Shown: positions 1 through 10,345 of the stretch, piece after piece | How positions within the stretch are numbered: position 1 is the stretch's first letter | How the letters are laid out: each line of letters opens with the position of its first letter | From: Acidobacteriaceae bacterium KBS 89 | Lineage (GTDB): Bacteria; Acidobacteriota; Terriglobia; Terriglobales; Acidobacteriaceae | Assembly (NCBI GenBank): GCA_000381605.1 | Contig: KB906754.1 | Location: forward strand, 455,147 to 519,146 | DNA: 64,000 bases | Reading direction: 5' to 3' | Notes under the pieces: generated by a model | What the model saw: only the letters and a program-made list of their open reading frames with translations | Told to the model about the DNA's origin: nothing | Database searches by the model: none | Program-made: the position numbers and the translations under genes

Positions 1-1085
1 GCGTTGGCTGCAGTCACAGTTAGAACCGAAGAACTGCCAGCAGAGATCGAGGCAAGGTTCGCACTCACCGACACCGTCGGCGCTGCAGCCACCGTTACCG
101 TGGCGGTTGCTGTCATCTTAACGCCGCCGGCTCCCGTGGCCGTCGCCGTGTAGGTCGTCGTCGCAGTCGGAGTCACGCTCTGAGTACCACCCGTGACCGC
201 AAGCACGTAGCTGCTGCCGTCACTGCCCGTCAGCGTCACCTGGGTGGCGTTCGCCGCAGTCACAGTGAGAACCGAAGAAATGCCAGCTGAGATCGACGCA
301 GGGTTCGCGACTACCGACACCGTCGGTGTCGCAGCTGCAGACACTGTGACTGTCGCCGTTGCAGTCGCCTTGACACCGCCGACACCGGTTGCCGTCGCCG
401 TGTAGGTCGTCGTGGCGGTCGGAGTCACGCTCTGCGCACCACCCGTGGCCGCAAGCACGTAGCTGCTGCCGTCACTGCCCGTCACGATCACCTGGGTCGC
501 GTTAGCCGCAGTCACAGTTAGAACCGAAGAACTGCCAGCTGAGATCGAGGCAGGGTTCGCAACTACCGACACTGTCGGCGCCGCAGCTCCAGATACTGTG
601 ACTGTCGCCGTTGCTGTCACCTTGACGCCGCCGACACCGGTTGCCGTCGCCGTGTAAGTCGTCGTCGCAGTCGGAGTGACGCTCTGCGTACCACCCGTGG
701 CCGCAAGCGTGTAGCTGCTGCCGTCACTTCCCGTCAGCGTCACCTGGGTCGCGTTGCCCGCAGTTACGGTTAGAACCGAAGAACTGCCAGCTGAGATCGA
801 GGCAGGGTTCGCAACTACCGACACCGTCGGCACTGCAGCCCCAGATACTGTGACTGTCGCCGTTGCAGTCACCTTGAAGCCGCCGGCCTCGGTGGCCGTA
901 GCCGTGTAGGTCGTCGTCGTAGTCGGAGTCACGCTCTGTGTACCACCTGTGGCCCCAAGCACGTAGCTGCTGCCGTCACTGCCCGTCAGCGTCACCTGGG
1001 TCGCGTTGCCCGCAGTTACGGTTAGAACCGAAGAACTGCCAGCTGAGATCGACGCAGGGATCGCACTAACCGACACCGTCGGCCG
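1..1085 (-). repeat. 252-bp tandem coding repeats
   Basis: Four complete copies and one partial copy of a unit encoding an Ig-like domain. The anchor string aaccgaagaa recurs at about 24, 270, 522, 774 and 1026, giving spacings of 246, 252, 252 and 252 bases. Copies differ by scattered substitutions only, which suggests recent expansion or gene conversion and makes copy number prone to change or to assembly collapse. Confidence 0.9.
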
Positions 1086-1211
1086 GGAGCCCTCGGCAAT
1101 AGACACGTTTGCTCCACAACCGGCGAGAGACAGCAGCAAAAATATGCAGGAAAACGACACCGCAGCAAGCCGCACACGCGAATCTGTTTGGGCAGCAAGC
1201 ACTGATAGCAC
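1..1211 (-). CDS. Ig-like repeat lipoprotein (3' end outside window)
   Basis: A reading frame open on the minus strand to the left edge; about 403 codons are visible and the C-terminus is missing. The protein has an N-terminal hydrophobic stretch ending in a lipobox (LAGC, residues 29-32), so it should be a lipid-anchored surface protein. It then runs into near-identical 84-residue Ig-like repeats with signatures such as PTVSVSA, GSDGSSYVL and TTTYTATATG, typical of bacterial Ig-like folds used as stalks. I chose the GTG at 1211-1209 because GGAGG lies 5 bases before it; an in-frame ATG four codons upstream (1223) overlaps that ribosome site. It lies beside a glycosyltransferase and a polysaccharide-export-like protein on the same strand, so a cell-envelope role is likely. 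No ligand or enzymatic domain is visible. Confidence 0.75.
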   Translation of the reverse strand, partial: MLSVLAAQTDSRVRLAAVSFSCIFLLLSLAGCGANVSIAEGSRPTVSVSAIPASISAGSSSVLTVTAGNATQVTLTGSDGSSYVLGATGGTQSVTPTTTTTYTATATEAGGFKVTATATVTVSGAAVPTVSVVANPASISAGSSSVLTVTAGNATQVTLTGSDGSSYTLAATGGTQSVTPTATTTYTATATGVGGVKVTATATVTVSGAAAPTVSVVANPASISAGSSSVLTVTAANATQVIVTGSDGSSYVLAATGGAQSVTPTATTTYTATATGVGGVKATATATVTVSAAATPTVSVVANPASISAGISSVLTVTAANATQVTLTGSDGSSYVLAVTGGTQSVTPTATTTYTATATGAGGVKMTATATVTVAAAPTVSVSANLASISAGSSSVLTVTAAN

Positions 1212-1392
1212 CCTATCCTCCATAAGTTCACATTCGCAGTTAGCAGGTTTGATGCCAATAGGCTTGGGCGGGCGAAATTTACGGTTTGAAGTCTTTGACC
1301 CAATTATCGACTACGCGCCATTCGATCTTCCTGGAAAAGAGAAGGACGGGTAAACCTTTTCGGCTTTATAGTGCAAAATTTTGCGACTTCAG

Positions 1393-2802
1393 TCAGCGGT
1401 CCGGAACCAACCCTGGCTTGTCCTCGCCTAAATCGGAATTTGCCTCAAGTTCCGGCCCCGTCGGTGAATTGCGCAGCAAAGGTGACTTAATAGTGTTGCC
1501 GCCCCACTCCCGACTTAGTTCCGTTTCGTCCAGACGCGAAGTCGACGAACCAGCCCAGCGTCGACGGAATCGAGCGATACTTCCGTCACTTGCGATCGTC
1601 CGCTTGATCTTGTGGAGCTGGAACCATCTCAGATAGTTACTCGCAACAGTGGCCATCGTCATTTGAACTCCGGCCTGATAGTTGTGTTCAGACATCTGGC
1701 GTTGAAGTTCAGGAGACTGCAGGACAGACAATAGCTTCTCCGCGAGATCCGCAGCGTCGCCTGTCTTATAAAAGACAATCGCCATGTCATCGTCAGTCGC
1801 CATACAACGAAAATCCGGAATATCAGCGCATACGATGGGAACACCATATTCACATGCCTGGTGGGCGGGACCGCTCGAACCGGTCGACGAATCGTAGGGC
1901 ATCACCAGGAGAGAACTTGTGCGAAATAGTTTTGGCACATCGTTATGAGGGATATATCCCAGAAACTCAATTGGAAGATTCGGAGGTTGTGACTTTTGGA
2001 TCGACTCCCAGTACCCTGTCGCAGCCGGGTGATTGCCGCCTGCAACGATCAGCCGTGCGTTAGGGAGTTTTTCCAATACGAGTGGAAACGCCTCCATCAA
2101 CCTCTCAAGGCGTTTATAGGTGCCCCAGTTTCCAAATGCTAGGATGCGAAGATCAGGGTTGCCACGCTTAGTCATATCAGGAGGCCGGGGAATGGTGGCA
2201 AACGTCCCATGTGTTCCGACAAGAATATTCTCAGCTGCGTACTTTGTCTTCAAGGTACGCCGATAGTCGGAGAGGAGGACAGAAACTGAATGGGCTTTGA
2301 GAAGCGTTCGTGTCGCGATGCTTGTGCCCTTGCGATAAAACTTCTCCCGACGTACTCCCGTGCCCGAGAAATCGAGATGCTCAACAATGTGGTGCAAGGT
2401 GATGTGGGTATAAAATCCGGCAGCTCGAGTCAGGACAGGAACAGACAGTCCAGCAAATGCGGCCAGAGGGCTCTCGGTCGAGCCGAAGGTCGAGAAGACA
2501 ACGTTGAACCAGACGACGTCGGGTCTTAACCGGCGGATCGTGCTTAGGAGCCGACCCGGCGTCGCCAGACTACCAAACTTCCAGCAGCGAATAATGTTGA
2601 CGCCAGGCAACTTCGACAATCGTTGGGAGTCGGCTGGATTTCCCTCTGCACCTTTCGCGAACGCATAATCCTCCAGTTCATCAGCCAAGATCGTCAATTC
2701 CACGTCCTTATGGCGCTGAATTTCGCGCGCAAGGTGAAAGGAATATTCGTTCAATGGCCGCATGCTAGGAGGAAATGCAGCGACCAGGCAGATCTTAATC
2801 AT
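1393..2802 (-). CDS. GT4-family glycosyltransferase
   Basis: A 469-residue GT-B fold glycosyltransferase, probably moving a sugar from a nucleotide donor onto a growing polysaccharide in the cytoplasm. The N-terminal acceptor half starts ICLVAAFPPS, typical of group 1 transferases. The donor half begins near residue 225 (ILAFGNWGTYKRLERL) and holds the conserved Glu region GPAHQACEYGVPIVCAD near residue 330 (EX7E-like). There is no signal peptide or membrane segment. The last ~60 residues are polar and look disordered, longer than the usual ~380-residue family. It lies between a TPR/barrel protein and an Ig-like lipoprotein on the same strand, which suggests surface polysaccharide synthesis. 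Donor and acceptor cannot be told from the sequence. Confidence 0.85.
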   Translation of the reverse strand: MIKICLVAAFPPSMRPLNEYSFHLAREIQRHKDVELTILADELEDYAFAKGAEGNPADSQRLSKLPGVNIIRCWKFGSLATPGRLLSTIRRLRPDVVWFNVVFSTFGSTESPLAAFAGLSVPVLTRAAGFYTHITLHHIVEHLDFSGTGVRREKFYRKGTSIATRTLLKAHSVSVLLSDYRRTLKTKYAAENILVGTHGTFATIPRPPDMTKRGNPDLRILAFGNWGTYKRLERLMEAFPLVLEKLPNARLIVAGGNHPAATGYWESIQKSQPPNLPIEFLGYIPHNDVPKLFRTSSLLVMPYDSSTGSSGPAHQACEYGVPIVCADIPDFRCMATDDDMAIVFYKTGDAADLAEKLLSVLQSPELQRQMSEHNYQAGVQMTMATVASNYLRWFQLHKIKRTIASDGSIARFRRRWAGSSTSRLDETELSREWGGNTIKSPLLRNSPTGPELEANSDLGEDKPGLVPDR

Positions 2803-2988
2803 AGTTTCATCTTAGAGCACGTCTTTGTAAGATAGACCATTGAAAGTCACACTTTGGTTGTATGGAAGGTTCTTCATTCAGTCCTTTGTCGCATATTCGA
2901 CCCGACCTGCGACCGTTCTTCGAGTTTCAGATTATTCGACGAATTGCAAAAACCAAGATATTTGCCTGATTTCAAAGCAGGTCCTCAC

Positions 2989-5900
2989 TCAAAAAATGGT
3001 GACGTTCACGTAAGGTCTAAACTGCCTGTTCTGGCCGGGCGTGAAATTTGGAAAAGTTTCCATCTGCATCCCCGCGGAAAAACGAATCGGATATTTCAAA
3101 CGGGCATCACCCGTCTTATCGTTGAACGTCCGATTGATCGGTAACGTATAAGAGACGGAAAATCCGGACTCTATGATGTCGTAGACGTGGAAGCCACGGG
3201 TACTCTCATACGAGCCCACAGCCTGAATGTCCCAGTGGCGCGTCGGAGAGAAATTAACTGTTGCGGCCGGTCGTAGTGCCTGCGATATCGCGCTATGGAT
3301 GGGTGAATAAGGCACAACCCGCCATGCACGGAGGTCTTCAACGATCGCCTCAGCATTCCACTTCTTAGAAAAACGATGGGTCAGGCCGATATAAGACGAG
3401 GTGTAATAGTTCTGAATATCTCCGAGCGGTTGCGAAGTAAATTTTTGATCGTTGGAACCCCAACCGGTAATCAGCGCCGTCTTGCTCCATGGAGCACCGA
3501 CTCGGAATTTGACTGCGCCTGTTAATGTTCGTTCGTACATTGGAGTTTCGGTAAAGGGCCCGGCTTCGTAAACGAAAAACCCTTGCGCCGAGACAGCATT
3601 GAAGAAGGAACTTGTGGTGAGGTAAGTGAAGACTCTAAACAAGTTCTGATTCAGTTGAACGGGGGAGACGGAGTCGCGGCGGATCGTCCCTTGAACTCCC
3701 GTGTTGAAAGTCACAACGTTGGAGCCCAAATGGACGGTTGGATCGAGGCCAAAGTTTAGCTCATAATTCGTTGTATTTCGATTCACGATCGAATTGGTGG
3801 CTGGTACAGAGATGACACCACGCGTATTCGATACCTCGAAGAACCCGCTGTTCGTCGGTAATTTTTCAGAATGCACATGGAAGGCATTGATCGAGTCCGT
3901 CTCTATCGAAGATCGAGGGGGCGGAAGTTCCGCCAGATTCGTGGGTGGAACGGGTCCGCTTGGGCTTGTCAGCTTGGAGTCCAATACGTATACGGTGCTG
4001 TCCTCAAAGATGGGCTGAACAATTACGCCAAAGAGCGCACTGAAATTGGAATTGATTCTCAGACCTTCATTCGCTCCAGCCTGAAGAAGATTCAGCTCGG
4101 CAGTCTCATCGTCTCCTGCGTTGCTGGACGCTTGGGCAAATGCCGACAGTGCCTCGGTGCTAAGGTGTTCCTGCTGGTACATCGACGCTTGGGCCAGCAG
4201 ATACTGATAGTCTACGTCGGAGTCGCCAGTCTGCTTCACCGCCGCCAACTCGGCGGCTGCACGTCTGGTCTCCCCGAGACCAAGATAGCTGTTCGCCAAA
4301 GCGATTCGTATTGCCGCATCAGGTGCGCCTGCCGATTTTGCACGCTGCAGGTAAGTCTGAGACAGCTCGTACTCATGGACTTGCTGGAAAATATTCGCAG
4401 CTTCGATATACTGACTGCCGCTCAAAGGAACTGTGTCTCCGGCGTCGGCTTCCATCTGGGCGAGAGCGATCTGGCGCTCCGCATCTTCGACGTAGTTCTG
4501 CTGCGCCATCAGACTAGCAATTGCGAGACGGACCCCAGCGCGATTACTGTTGGGAGCCTGAAGCGCCTTTCCGAATCGCTCCATCGCTCCCTCCGGATCA
4601 TTCAGTTCTATGAGCGCCTCTCCGATGGATACGTAGATATCGCTGGCAGCCGATTGCCCCGGCAGAGGCTTCAGAGTTGACTCAGCATTGTGCGGTGCGT
4701 ACTGTTCCGCAAGCTGAATGTCATGGAAAGCCTGTTCCCTATTCTGCAGGCTGGCGTCCGTGCGGGCCATCAGGGCATAGACTGAAGCATTCTCGGGCAG
4801 AAGCTGTTCGGCGGTCTGAAGTTCAACGAGCGCTTCAGCGTAGCGGCGTTGTGAGAAGAAGATGTTTGCTATAGCCAGATAGATCGAACCATCCTTTGGA
4901 TCAAACTTCAACGCTGCGCGATATTCCGATTCCGACTTTTTCAGCATGCCCTGACGACCATAAGCCGTGGCACGGATGGTATGAATCAACTCCGAGCTAC
5001 CGCTGATCTCCTCTGCCAGTTGCGTCTGTCGCACGGCGGCCTGCAAGTGATTTTGATTCAGTTCAGCGAAGGCAAGGCCCATATGGGCTTCCGCGGTGTT
5101 CGGCTCACGCTTGAGCGCCTCCTCGAAGTCCGCTGCAGCGCGCGCCGGCTCGTGAAGATCGTTGAGCACGTAGCCGCGGTTGGTATAGGCCGTCACAATA
5201 CTCGGATCCAAGTCGATGGCTGCGGTGAACTCCTGTACCGCCTGCTCGAACTGGCCATTATGTTTGGAAACATAACCAGCAAGGAGTGGGATGTCGGGCT
5301 CTTTCGGGAAGACGTCCCTGTACTGCGTAGTTAGGGCCTGCAGCTCACCGTACTCTTCGAGGCGGAGCAAATCGTAACCGAGGTAGACCACGACATCGCG
5401 ATCCCGGGGCATGACTTTTATTGCTTCACGGCCGATCTCTGCCGAGAGCCGATAGTCGCCCATAAAGCTGAAGTACCGTTCTTTTTCTCGCAAAACCTGC
5501 GGAACGGACGCCATCTTCTCAGTCACACGATTCAGCCAGGTTCCCGCCAAGGCAAGATTATGCGACTCGATCGCAGCATTCATGCCACCGGACACAATCA
5601 GTGAGTTATGCGGCGCGACGGCGTAGCCACGAGAGAATGAGGCTTCTGCCTTTTCATAATCGCCACGGGCGGTATACAAATCGCCAAGTGCAAGATAGGG
5701 AACATAGGAGGACGGATAATTCTGTGCAAGAAGATTAAAGTACTTCTCCGCGTCGCGATCGTTCCCTGCGGCTCGCGACGCGTATCCGAGAGAAGTTAGA
5801 GCAAAACGACTCCGAGGGTCGATGGCGAGTACTTTGCTGAACATAGCGATTGCGTCTGCGGTCCGGCCCATTTTCATCAGCACATCTCCATCGAGCTGAA

Positions 5901-7242
5901 GGCTGTTGGGGTCAGTTGGCGCGATTGCCAGAGAGTCAGTTATGTCGTTCAGCGCGCGATCGAACTGACCGGAATTCAATTCAACGAGCGCTCTTAGACG
6001 CAAAAACGCTGCCCGGTTCGGTCCTCGCTCGTCAAGGGCATCAATCGCGGTGTGAGCGATCCGCAACTGCTGCTGCGCGAGATCTATCTCATCCAGACTC
6101 CTGTAGAGCGCCTCTATGGTCATGTGCAACTGAATGCCATAGAGCGGTCCTTCCTGCGGGAACTGGGGCAGGTTGGCTACGGCAGCGCTGTATTCTTTTA
6201 CGGCTTCGCTTTCGCGATCCTGCACCTGCGCCACCTGTCCGCGAATTGCATGCAGGCGGTAGTAATTTGGGTCGAGTTTGGATGCTCGTTCAAGGAATGA
6301 GTTTGCAGAATCGATGGAACCAACCGAGACCTGGGCCTGGGCCGCCGAAAGCTGCAGCCCGAGGTCGCGGGGGAGCGCGGTTGCGGCCTGCACGTAAAGC
6401 CGTGCCGAGTCCTCCGTATTCCCAGCGAGGCCGTAGGTGTAAGCAAGCTCCCCCATAACCTCTGGATTCGGATTCCGGATTGAAGTGAGAGCGTCGATTG
6501 CTCTGGCATAATCCCCCGTTTCGCGGTAAAACGCACCTAGGGATCGGCCAACATCGGGGTTGTTGGGAGCACGGGTCTTTGCAAGCTCCAGATAATGACC
6601 GGCCATGTCCATCTGTTTAAGATGCTGGTACGCAACGGCCATGAGTAACTCGGAGTTCGCCGAAGGTTCGATGCGTTCTGCTTTACCGAGCCATGCCAAG
6701 GCCTCAGTATAGTTTGCCGATTTCAGATAAAGATCGGCCAAGGCGAGCAAATCATTTATTCGTCTTGGATCAGCAGCAATGACCCGCTTCAGCAATCGCT
6801 CTGCTTCGGCTGTTCGGCCCATCAAGTTGTATGTCTGGGCGAGTCCTGAGGTCCCATCGATTGATGAACCATTCAATCGAAGGCCTCGCTGGTATGCATC
6901 TACGGATTGTCCATATTTGCCGTCAAGCCGGGCCGAGTAACCAAGCAGGAACCAAAGCTGTGGGTCATTTGGAGCCGACTGTACAGCCCGCTGTGCGTAG
7001 TCGAGGGCAAGCGCATGATCACCGCGTTGCAGTGCCAGCTCGGCGGCTCGAGCCAAGCGGGCATTTTCGATGTTTGATCCCCATCCCAGTGGCTGCTCTT
7101 GAGATTGTTTCTGAACCGCATTGGTCCCCGGCTTGTCGGAAGAATCAGGATCTAGCTGATAGGTCTGAGAGAACCCGGGGCCGGCAAACAAGCAAAACAC
7201 AATTCCACACGAAATTTTCGAGCGCTTCGATCGAACAATCAA
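2989..7242 (-). CDS. TPR protein with C-terminal outer-membrane beta-barrel
   Basis: A 1,417-residue exported protein. Residues 1-25 form a signal peptide ending at GFSQ. From about 55 to 1000 the protein is an almost unbroken array of 34-residue tetratricopeptide repeats (for example ALDYAQRAVQSAPNDPQLWF). After a Pro/Ser linker near 1070 the last ~340 residues alternate polar and hydrophobic strands with aromatic girdles and end in Phe (VTIF), as outer-membrane barrels do. This TPR-plus-porin layout resembles the polysaccharide export proteins PelB, BcsC and PgaA, so a periplasmic scaffold with an export pore is the likely role; this is inference from architecture, not clear homology. Start is TTG at 7242 with weak GGTGAC upstream. 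Divergent from the 7452-11711 operon; the 209-base gap should hold both promoters. Confidence 0.8.
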   Translation of the reverse strand: MIVRSKRSKISCGIVFCLFAGPGFSQTYQLDPDSSDKPGTNAVQKQSQEQPLGWGSNIENARLARAAELALQRGDHALALDYAQRAVQSAPNDPQLWFLLGYSARLDGKYGQSVDAYQRGLRLNGSSIDGTSGLAQTYNLMGRTAEAERLLKRVIAADPRRINDLLALADLYLKSANYTEALAWLGKAERIEPSANSELLMAVAYQHLKQMDMAGHYLELAKTRAPNNPDVGRSLGAFYRETGDYARAIDALTSIRNPNPEVMGELAYTYGLAGNTEDSARLYVQAATALPRDLGLQLSAAQAQVSVGSIDSANSFLERASKLDPNYYRLHAIRGQVAQVQDRESEAVKEYSAAVANLPQFPQEGPLYGIQLHMTIEALYRSLDEIDLAQQQLRIAHTAIDALDERGPNRAAFLRLRALVELNSGQFDRALNDITDSLAIAPTDPNSLQLDGDVLMKMGRTADAIAMFSKVLAIDPRSRFALTSLGYASRAAGNDRDAEKYFNLLAQNYPSSYVPYLALGDLYTARGDYEKAEASFSRGYAVAPHNSLIVSGGMNAAIESHNLALAGTWLNRVTEKMASVPQVLREKERYFSFMGDYRLSAEIGREAIKVMPRDRDVVVYLGYDLLRLEEYGELQALTTQYRDVFPKEPDIPLLAGYVSKHNGQFEQAVQEFTAAIDLDPSIVTAYTNRGYVLNDLHEPARAAADFEEALKREPNTAEAHMGLAFAELNQNHLQAAVRQTQLAEEISGSSELIHTIRATAYGRQGMLKKSESEYRAALKFDPKDGSIYLAIANIFFSQRRYAEALVELQTAEQLLPENASVYALMARTDASLQNREQAFHDIQLAEQYAPHNAESTLKPLPGQSAASDIYVSIGEALIELNDPEGAMERFGKALQAPNSNRAGVRLAIASLMAQQNYVEDAERQIALAQMEADAGDTVPLSGSQYIEAANIFQQVHEYELSQTYLQRAKSAGAPDAAIRIALANSYLGLGETRRAAAELAAVKQTGDSDVDYQYLLAQASMYQQEHLSTEALSAFAQASSNAGDDETAELNLLQAGANEGLRINSNFSALFGVIVQPIFEDSTVYVLDSKLTSPSGPVPPTNLAELPPPRSSIETDSINAFHVHSEKLPTNSGFFEVSNTRGVISVPATNSIVNRNTTNYELNFGLDPTVHLGSNVVTFNTGVQGTIRRDSVSPVQLNQNLFRVFTYLTTSSFFNAVSAQGFFVYEAGPFTETPMYERTLTGAVKFRVGAPWSKTALITGWGSNDQKFTSQPLGDIQNYYTSSYIGLTHRFSKKWNAEAIVEDLRAWRVVPYSPIHSAISQALRPAATVNFSPTRHWDIQAVGSYESTRGFHVYDIIESGFSVSYTLPINRTFNDKTGDARLKYPIRFSAGMQMETFPNFTPGQNRQFRPYVNVTIF

Positions 7243-7451
7243 GGGTCACCGACAAGCTAATTAATGGACTCAATTCATTTTATGCAAACGAGCTTGGTAA
7301 TGTTGTCTACATAAATTTCGGATCGGAAGATTAGCCGCAGTTTGCGCAAGTCTGGAGTTTAGATTGTCTAAGGCCTTCGCAATCTGAGATACTCACCGGA
7401 AGCAACAGTTATTTTACTTTCTGCATCAAAACCCCGTATCAAGAGGACAAT

Positions 7452-9215
7452 TTGCTAAGACCAGCGTCCACTGCAGCAAGGTCAAAACCTATACCAATTG
7501 GCTTTATCCTATTGGCTGCGGCCGCAATTCATCTACCACTGCTGCTGATGCAGCTACCACTTAAGTCGTACGACACGAACTTCCACATATTCTTCGCTTC
7601 GCATTACGCTAACCACTGGTTTGAGCCCTGGAACCCTAAGTGGTTTGCGGGCTTTTCTCAAACGACGTATCCTCCGCTGCCACAACAATGGGTGGCCGTT
7701 CTTTCCTGGATTCTGGGATTGAACGTGGCATATATGACTGTTCAGTTCATCGCGATATTACTTCTAGCAATCGGGACATACCGGTTCTCGAAGTTGTGGG
7801 TGAGTCCCCGAGCAGCATCGTTTGCGGCCCTGGCAAGTGTTTTTCTCGGATCGGAAAGCTTCCTCGTATATTCGGCGGGCCAACTGAGCACGACGATGGC
7901 CGCTCCTATTTATCTCAACGCGTTACCCTTTGTCTTCGATTGGCTCCGCTATGGAAAATGGCGTTCCTTTTTCAAGGGGAGTGTACTGCTAGTTGCCGCT
8001 GCAGCAGCACACCATGCGACCCTGCTCTTCGGATCGATGTTCTTCGCGCTCCCCGTTGTCGGACTCGTATTATTGGACAAGAGCCGAGATGATCAGGACG
8101 AAGAAAAGACTTCGGTCCAGACGCTCATTCTGCGCGCCCTGACCATCACCGTACTGGTTTGTATCGCGATCGCGGTGGTGTTGATGCCGTTCTGGATTGA
8201 TTTGATTCGCTATCCAGTCACTCAGGCGCCGATTCCGCATCCTAGCCGCGCCAATTATATTCTCAGTCCGCAGTGGGGACTGAATTACTTCATCGTTCCG
8301 TACGGGGCACTGATCTTAGCCTTACCGTTCATTATCATTCGAGGTTGCTCCGTCGTCCGCCTTCGTCCGTTAATGCTGGGTTTTTGGCTTGCATTTCTGG
8401 TGGGACTGGGCGGTACCACGCCTGTCGCCCGCATGCTCCTGGGCCGCGCGTTTGAAGTATTGACCTTTGAGCGATTCACTTATTGGGCGACGTTACTTGC
8501 TTTGCCGATTCTCGGTGTGATCACTGCGGATCTCGTGGATCGATTCCGAATGCGAGCTGTCGTCCCCCTCACAATCCTAGGCGCTGCGACTTGTGCGCTG
8601 GCTGTCTCGTGGTCTACCTTTCGCCCGGCAGACGCGGCAAACTTCGACGTACAACATGTCGCCGAATGGCTCAATCGCGACGGCCACGATAAGTATCGCT
8701 ACGTGACTCTTGGATTCGGAAACAAACTCTCGCGACTGGCGATCGTCACGAACGCGAACAGCGTCGACGGAGAATCCAACTCTGCCCGTACTCTTCCGGA
8801 ACTCACTGAGTTTGGCGGAGCTGCGCTCACTAGTGCAAAGTATTTTGCTAAGCCTGGCCTCGATTCCCTACGCGCGATGCTGAACCATGCAGATCGATAT
8901 GGACTCAAGTGGGTGATTGTGCGCGATCCCTACTACGATCCCCTACTTTACTTTGCCGGCTGGCGCCAAGTCGATATGCTTGACGACAAGACGATCACAA
9001 TCTGGAGCAAAGATGGCGTACCACCAGCCATTCCAATGAACTTGGATCAGATCCCTCCGCGCTGGCAAGGAATATTGTGGGGCACGCTTCCCTTCGGCTC
9101 CAGCCTTCTTGCAATTGCCGTGCTATTTATCCCGGACAAAAAGCGGCGAGGCCTGTCGGTGGAAGATGTGTCTGCGTTCCCCACGAACGTTATGTCCGGG
9201 GGGATAATTTCGTGA
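7452..9215 (+). CDS. PTPS-related / GT-C-like polytopic membrane protein
   Basis: A 587-residue inner-membrane protein with about ten hydrophobic segments. The first periplasmic loop carries DTNFHIFFASHYANHW and FSQTTYPPLPQQW, the acidic/His and YPP signatures of the 6-pyruvoyl-tetrahydropterin-synthase-related membrane family, which has a GT-C glycosyltransferase-like layout and is thought to use polyprenyl-linked sugars. A soluble C-terminal domain follows residue ~400. Start is TTG with AGAGGAC five bases upstream. It is the first gene of a tight operon: its TGA overlaps the next gene's GTG by four bases. A role in polysaccharide or glycoprotein glycosylation is likely; substrate unknown. 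Confidence 0.7.
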   Translation: MLRPASTAARSKPIPIGFILLAAAAIHLPLLLMQLPLKSYDTNFHIFFASHYANHWFEPWNPKWFAGFSQTTYPPLPQQWVAVLSWILGLNVAYMTVQFIAILLLAIGTYRFSKLWVSPRAASFAALASVFLGSESFLVYSAGQLSTTMAAPIYLNALPFVFDWLRYGKWRSFFKGSVLLVAAAAAHHATLLFGSMFFALPVVGLVLLDKSRDDQDEEKTSVQTLILRALTITVLVCIAIAVVLMPFWIDLIRYPVTQAPIPHPSRANYILSPQWGLNYFIVPYGALILALPFIIIRGCSVVRLRPLMLGFWLAFLVGLGGTTPVARMLLGRAFEVLTFERFTYWATLLALPILGVITADLVDRFRMRAVVPLTILGAATCALAVSWSTFRPADAANFDVQHVAEWLNRDGHDKYRYVTLGFGNKLSRLAIVTNANSVDGESNSARTLPELTEFGGAALTSAKYFAKPGLDSLRAMLNHADRYGLKWVIVRDPYYDPLLYFAGWRQVDMLDDKTITIWSKDGVPPAIPMNLDQIPPRWQGILWGTLPFGSSLLAIAVLFIPDKKRRGLSVEDVSAFPTNVMSGGIIS

Positions 9216-10345
9216 TCAAGGGAGGCGCACTCGCTGGGCTTATCTTCGCCGCAACCGTTGGTCTCATTGCGATTGGCACAATTTGGCCGGTTTCTACCGC
9301 GGCGGCTTATGTCGGCGGAGGAAAAGAGAATCACATTGGTTCGTCTTCCACTGCGGAAGGCGCGGTAGAAGCCCTCGGAACCCAGATCCGCTTACAGCAA
9401 CTGAGCAAAGCGTACTCGAGTCTTTCGAACAAAGCCAAATTCACCGAAGCGGATTTCATCCATGACCTTACCGGATATGGGCTCAGCCTTAGAACTTACG
9501 CAACCCTTGATAATTTCGAAGTGAAGCCACTTCATCAGTCCGCGAACGATGCGGAGATGGTAATGAAGCTGCATTGGTCGACCCCCGTCGGGGTCTTTGA
9601 GGACGCTCGCGATCTGCACGTCGTGAAAAACGGTGAGACATGGGCTGTAGCTTGGCCCCTGGTGCCTGAGCAACATGTACCGCCGCAGGTAATCCGAGTG
9701 AATTACCTGCGTTGGGATGTCATTTATAGTGGCTCGGGAGATGACTGGGGAGCGCAAGACGTTGAAGCGCCGCACGTGCGCATCATCGACATGCACCCGG
9801 TGAATCGCGCTGACGGCATGGTCGTTATGGGTGAACTTTTGAATGAAGATGTGGTCCCCTCGTTTGTGTCTGTGCGTGCCACGTTACTGGCGAAAAACGG
9901 CTCGCCGATCGACACGGAAGGCCCCTTCGACATGATCTCCCACACGCTTCTACCAAAGCAGATTACGCCCTTCATCATTCGGTTTCCTGGCGTCGATCTG
10001 TCCCAGGTAGGCAGCATCCACTTGGAACCGCTTTCTGTGCTGGTTTCTGCCTCGGCAGACCCCGTGATTGAGATTCAAAACCAGAAATATAATCCCAGCC
10101 CGGGCGCATCCGCAACCGGACAGCTATCCAATCAAAGCGGTCACACGGTCAACGTGGCACATGTCCTCTCGACGTTTTATGACAAGGATGGCCAGGTACT
10201 TTGGGTCGCCGGCCAATATATTGATCGTACGCTTCAGCCGCAGATACCCGTCGACTTTCGCGTCTCTGTTCCCTCAGATCTCGCCGGGAAGGTGAGCAGT
10301 CAGCGAATTGTCGTTTCGACCTATACCAACGGGAGTTCTCTGTGA
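9212..10345 (+). CDS. Conserved exported protein of EPS-type operon
   Basis: A 377-residue protein I do not recognise by name. Residues 1-30 form a signal peptide or membrane anchor (ALAGLIFAATVGLIAIGTIW). Residues ~45-160 resemble an NTF2/penicillin-binding-protein-like small domain (repeated ASSTAEGAVEALGT, YATLDNFEV). The remainder is beta-rich, with an immunoglobulin-like pattern near the C-terminus (SGHTVNVAHVLSTFYDKDGQV) similar to FxLYD-type domains. The GTG start at 9212 overlaps the stop of the upstream gene (GTGA) and has GGGGGG ten bases before it; a longer in-frame extension into the upstream gene is unlikely. The next gene overlaps in the same way, so the four products are translationally coupled and probably act together in the envelope. 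Confidence 0.7.
   Translation: MIKGGALAGLIFAATVGLIAIGTIWPVSTAAAYVGGGKENHIGSSSTAEGAVEALGTQIRLQQLSKAYSSLSNKAKFTEADFIHDLTGYGLSLRTYATLDNFEVKPLHQSANDAEMVMKLHWSTPVGVFEDARDLHVVKNGETWAVAWPLVPEQHVPPQVIRVNYLRWDVIYSGSGDDWGAQDVEAPHVRIIDMHPVNRADGMVVMGELLNEDVVPSFVSVRATLLAKNGSPIDTEGPFDMISHTLLPKQITPFIIRFPGVDLSQVGSIHLEPLSVLVSASADPVIEIQNQKYNPSPGASATGQLSNQSGHTVNVAHVLSTFYDKDGQVLWVAGQYIDRTLQPQIPVDFRVSVPSDLAGKVSSQRIVVSTYTNGSSL

Noticed and set aside
1..1085. CRISPR array
   Set aside because: Repeats are 252 bases, contiguous and in a coding frame with no spacers.
3871..4680. 269-codon frame on the plus strand
   Set aside because: Lies antisense inside the TPR/barrel gene, with no domain, no ribosome site and a composition that mirrors the TPR codons.
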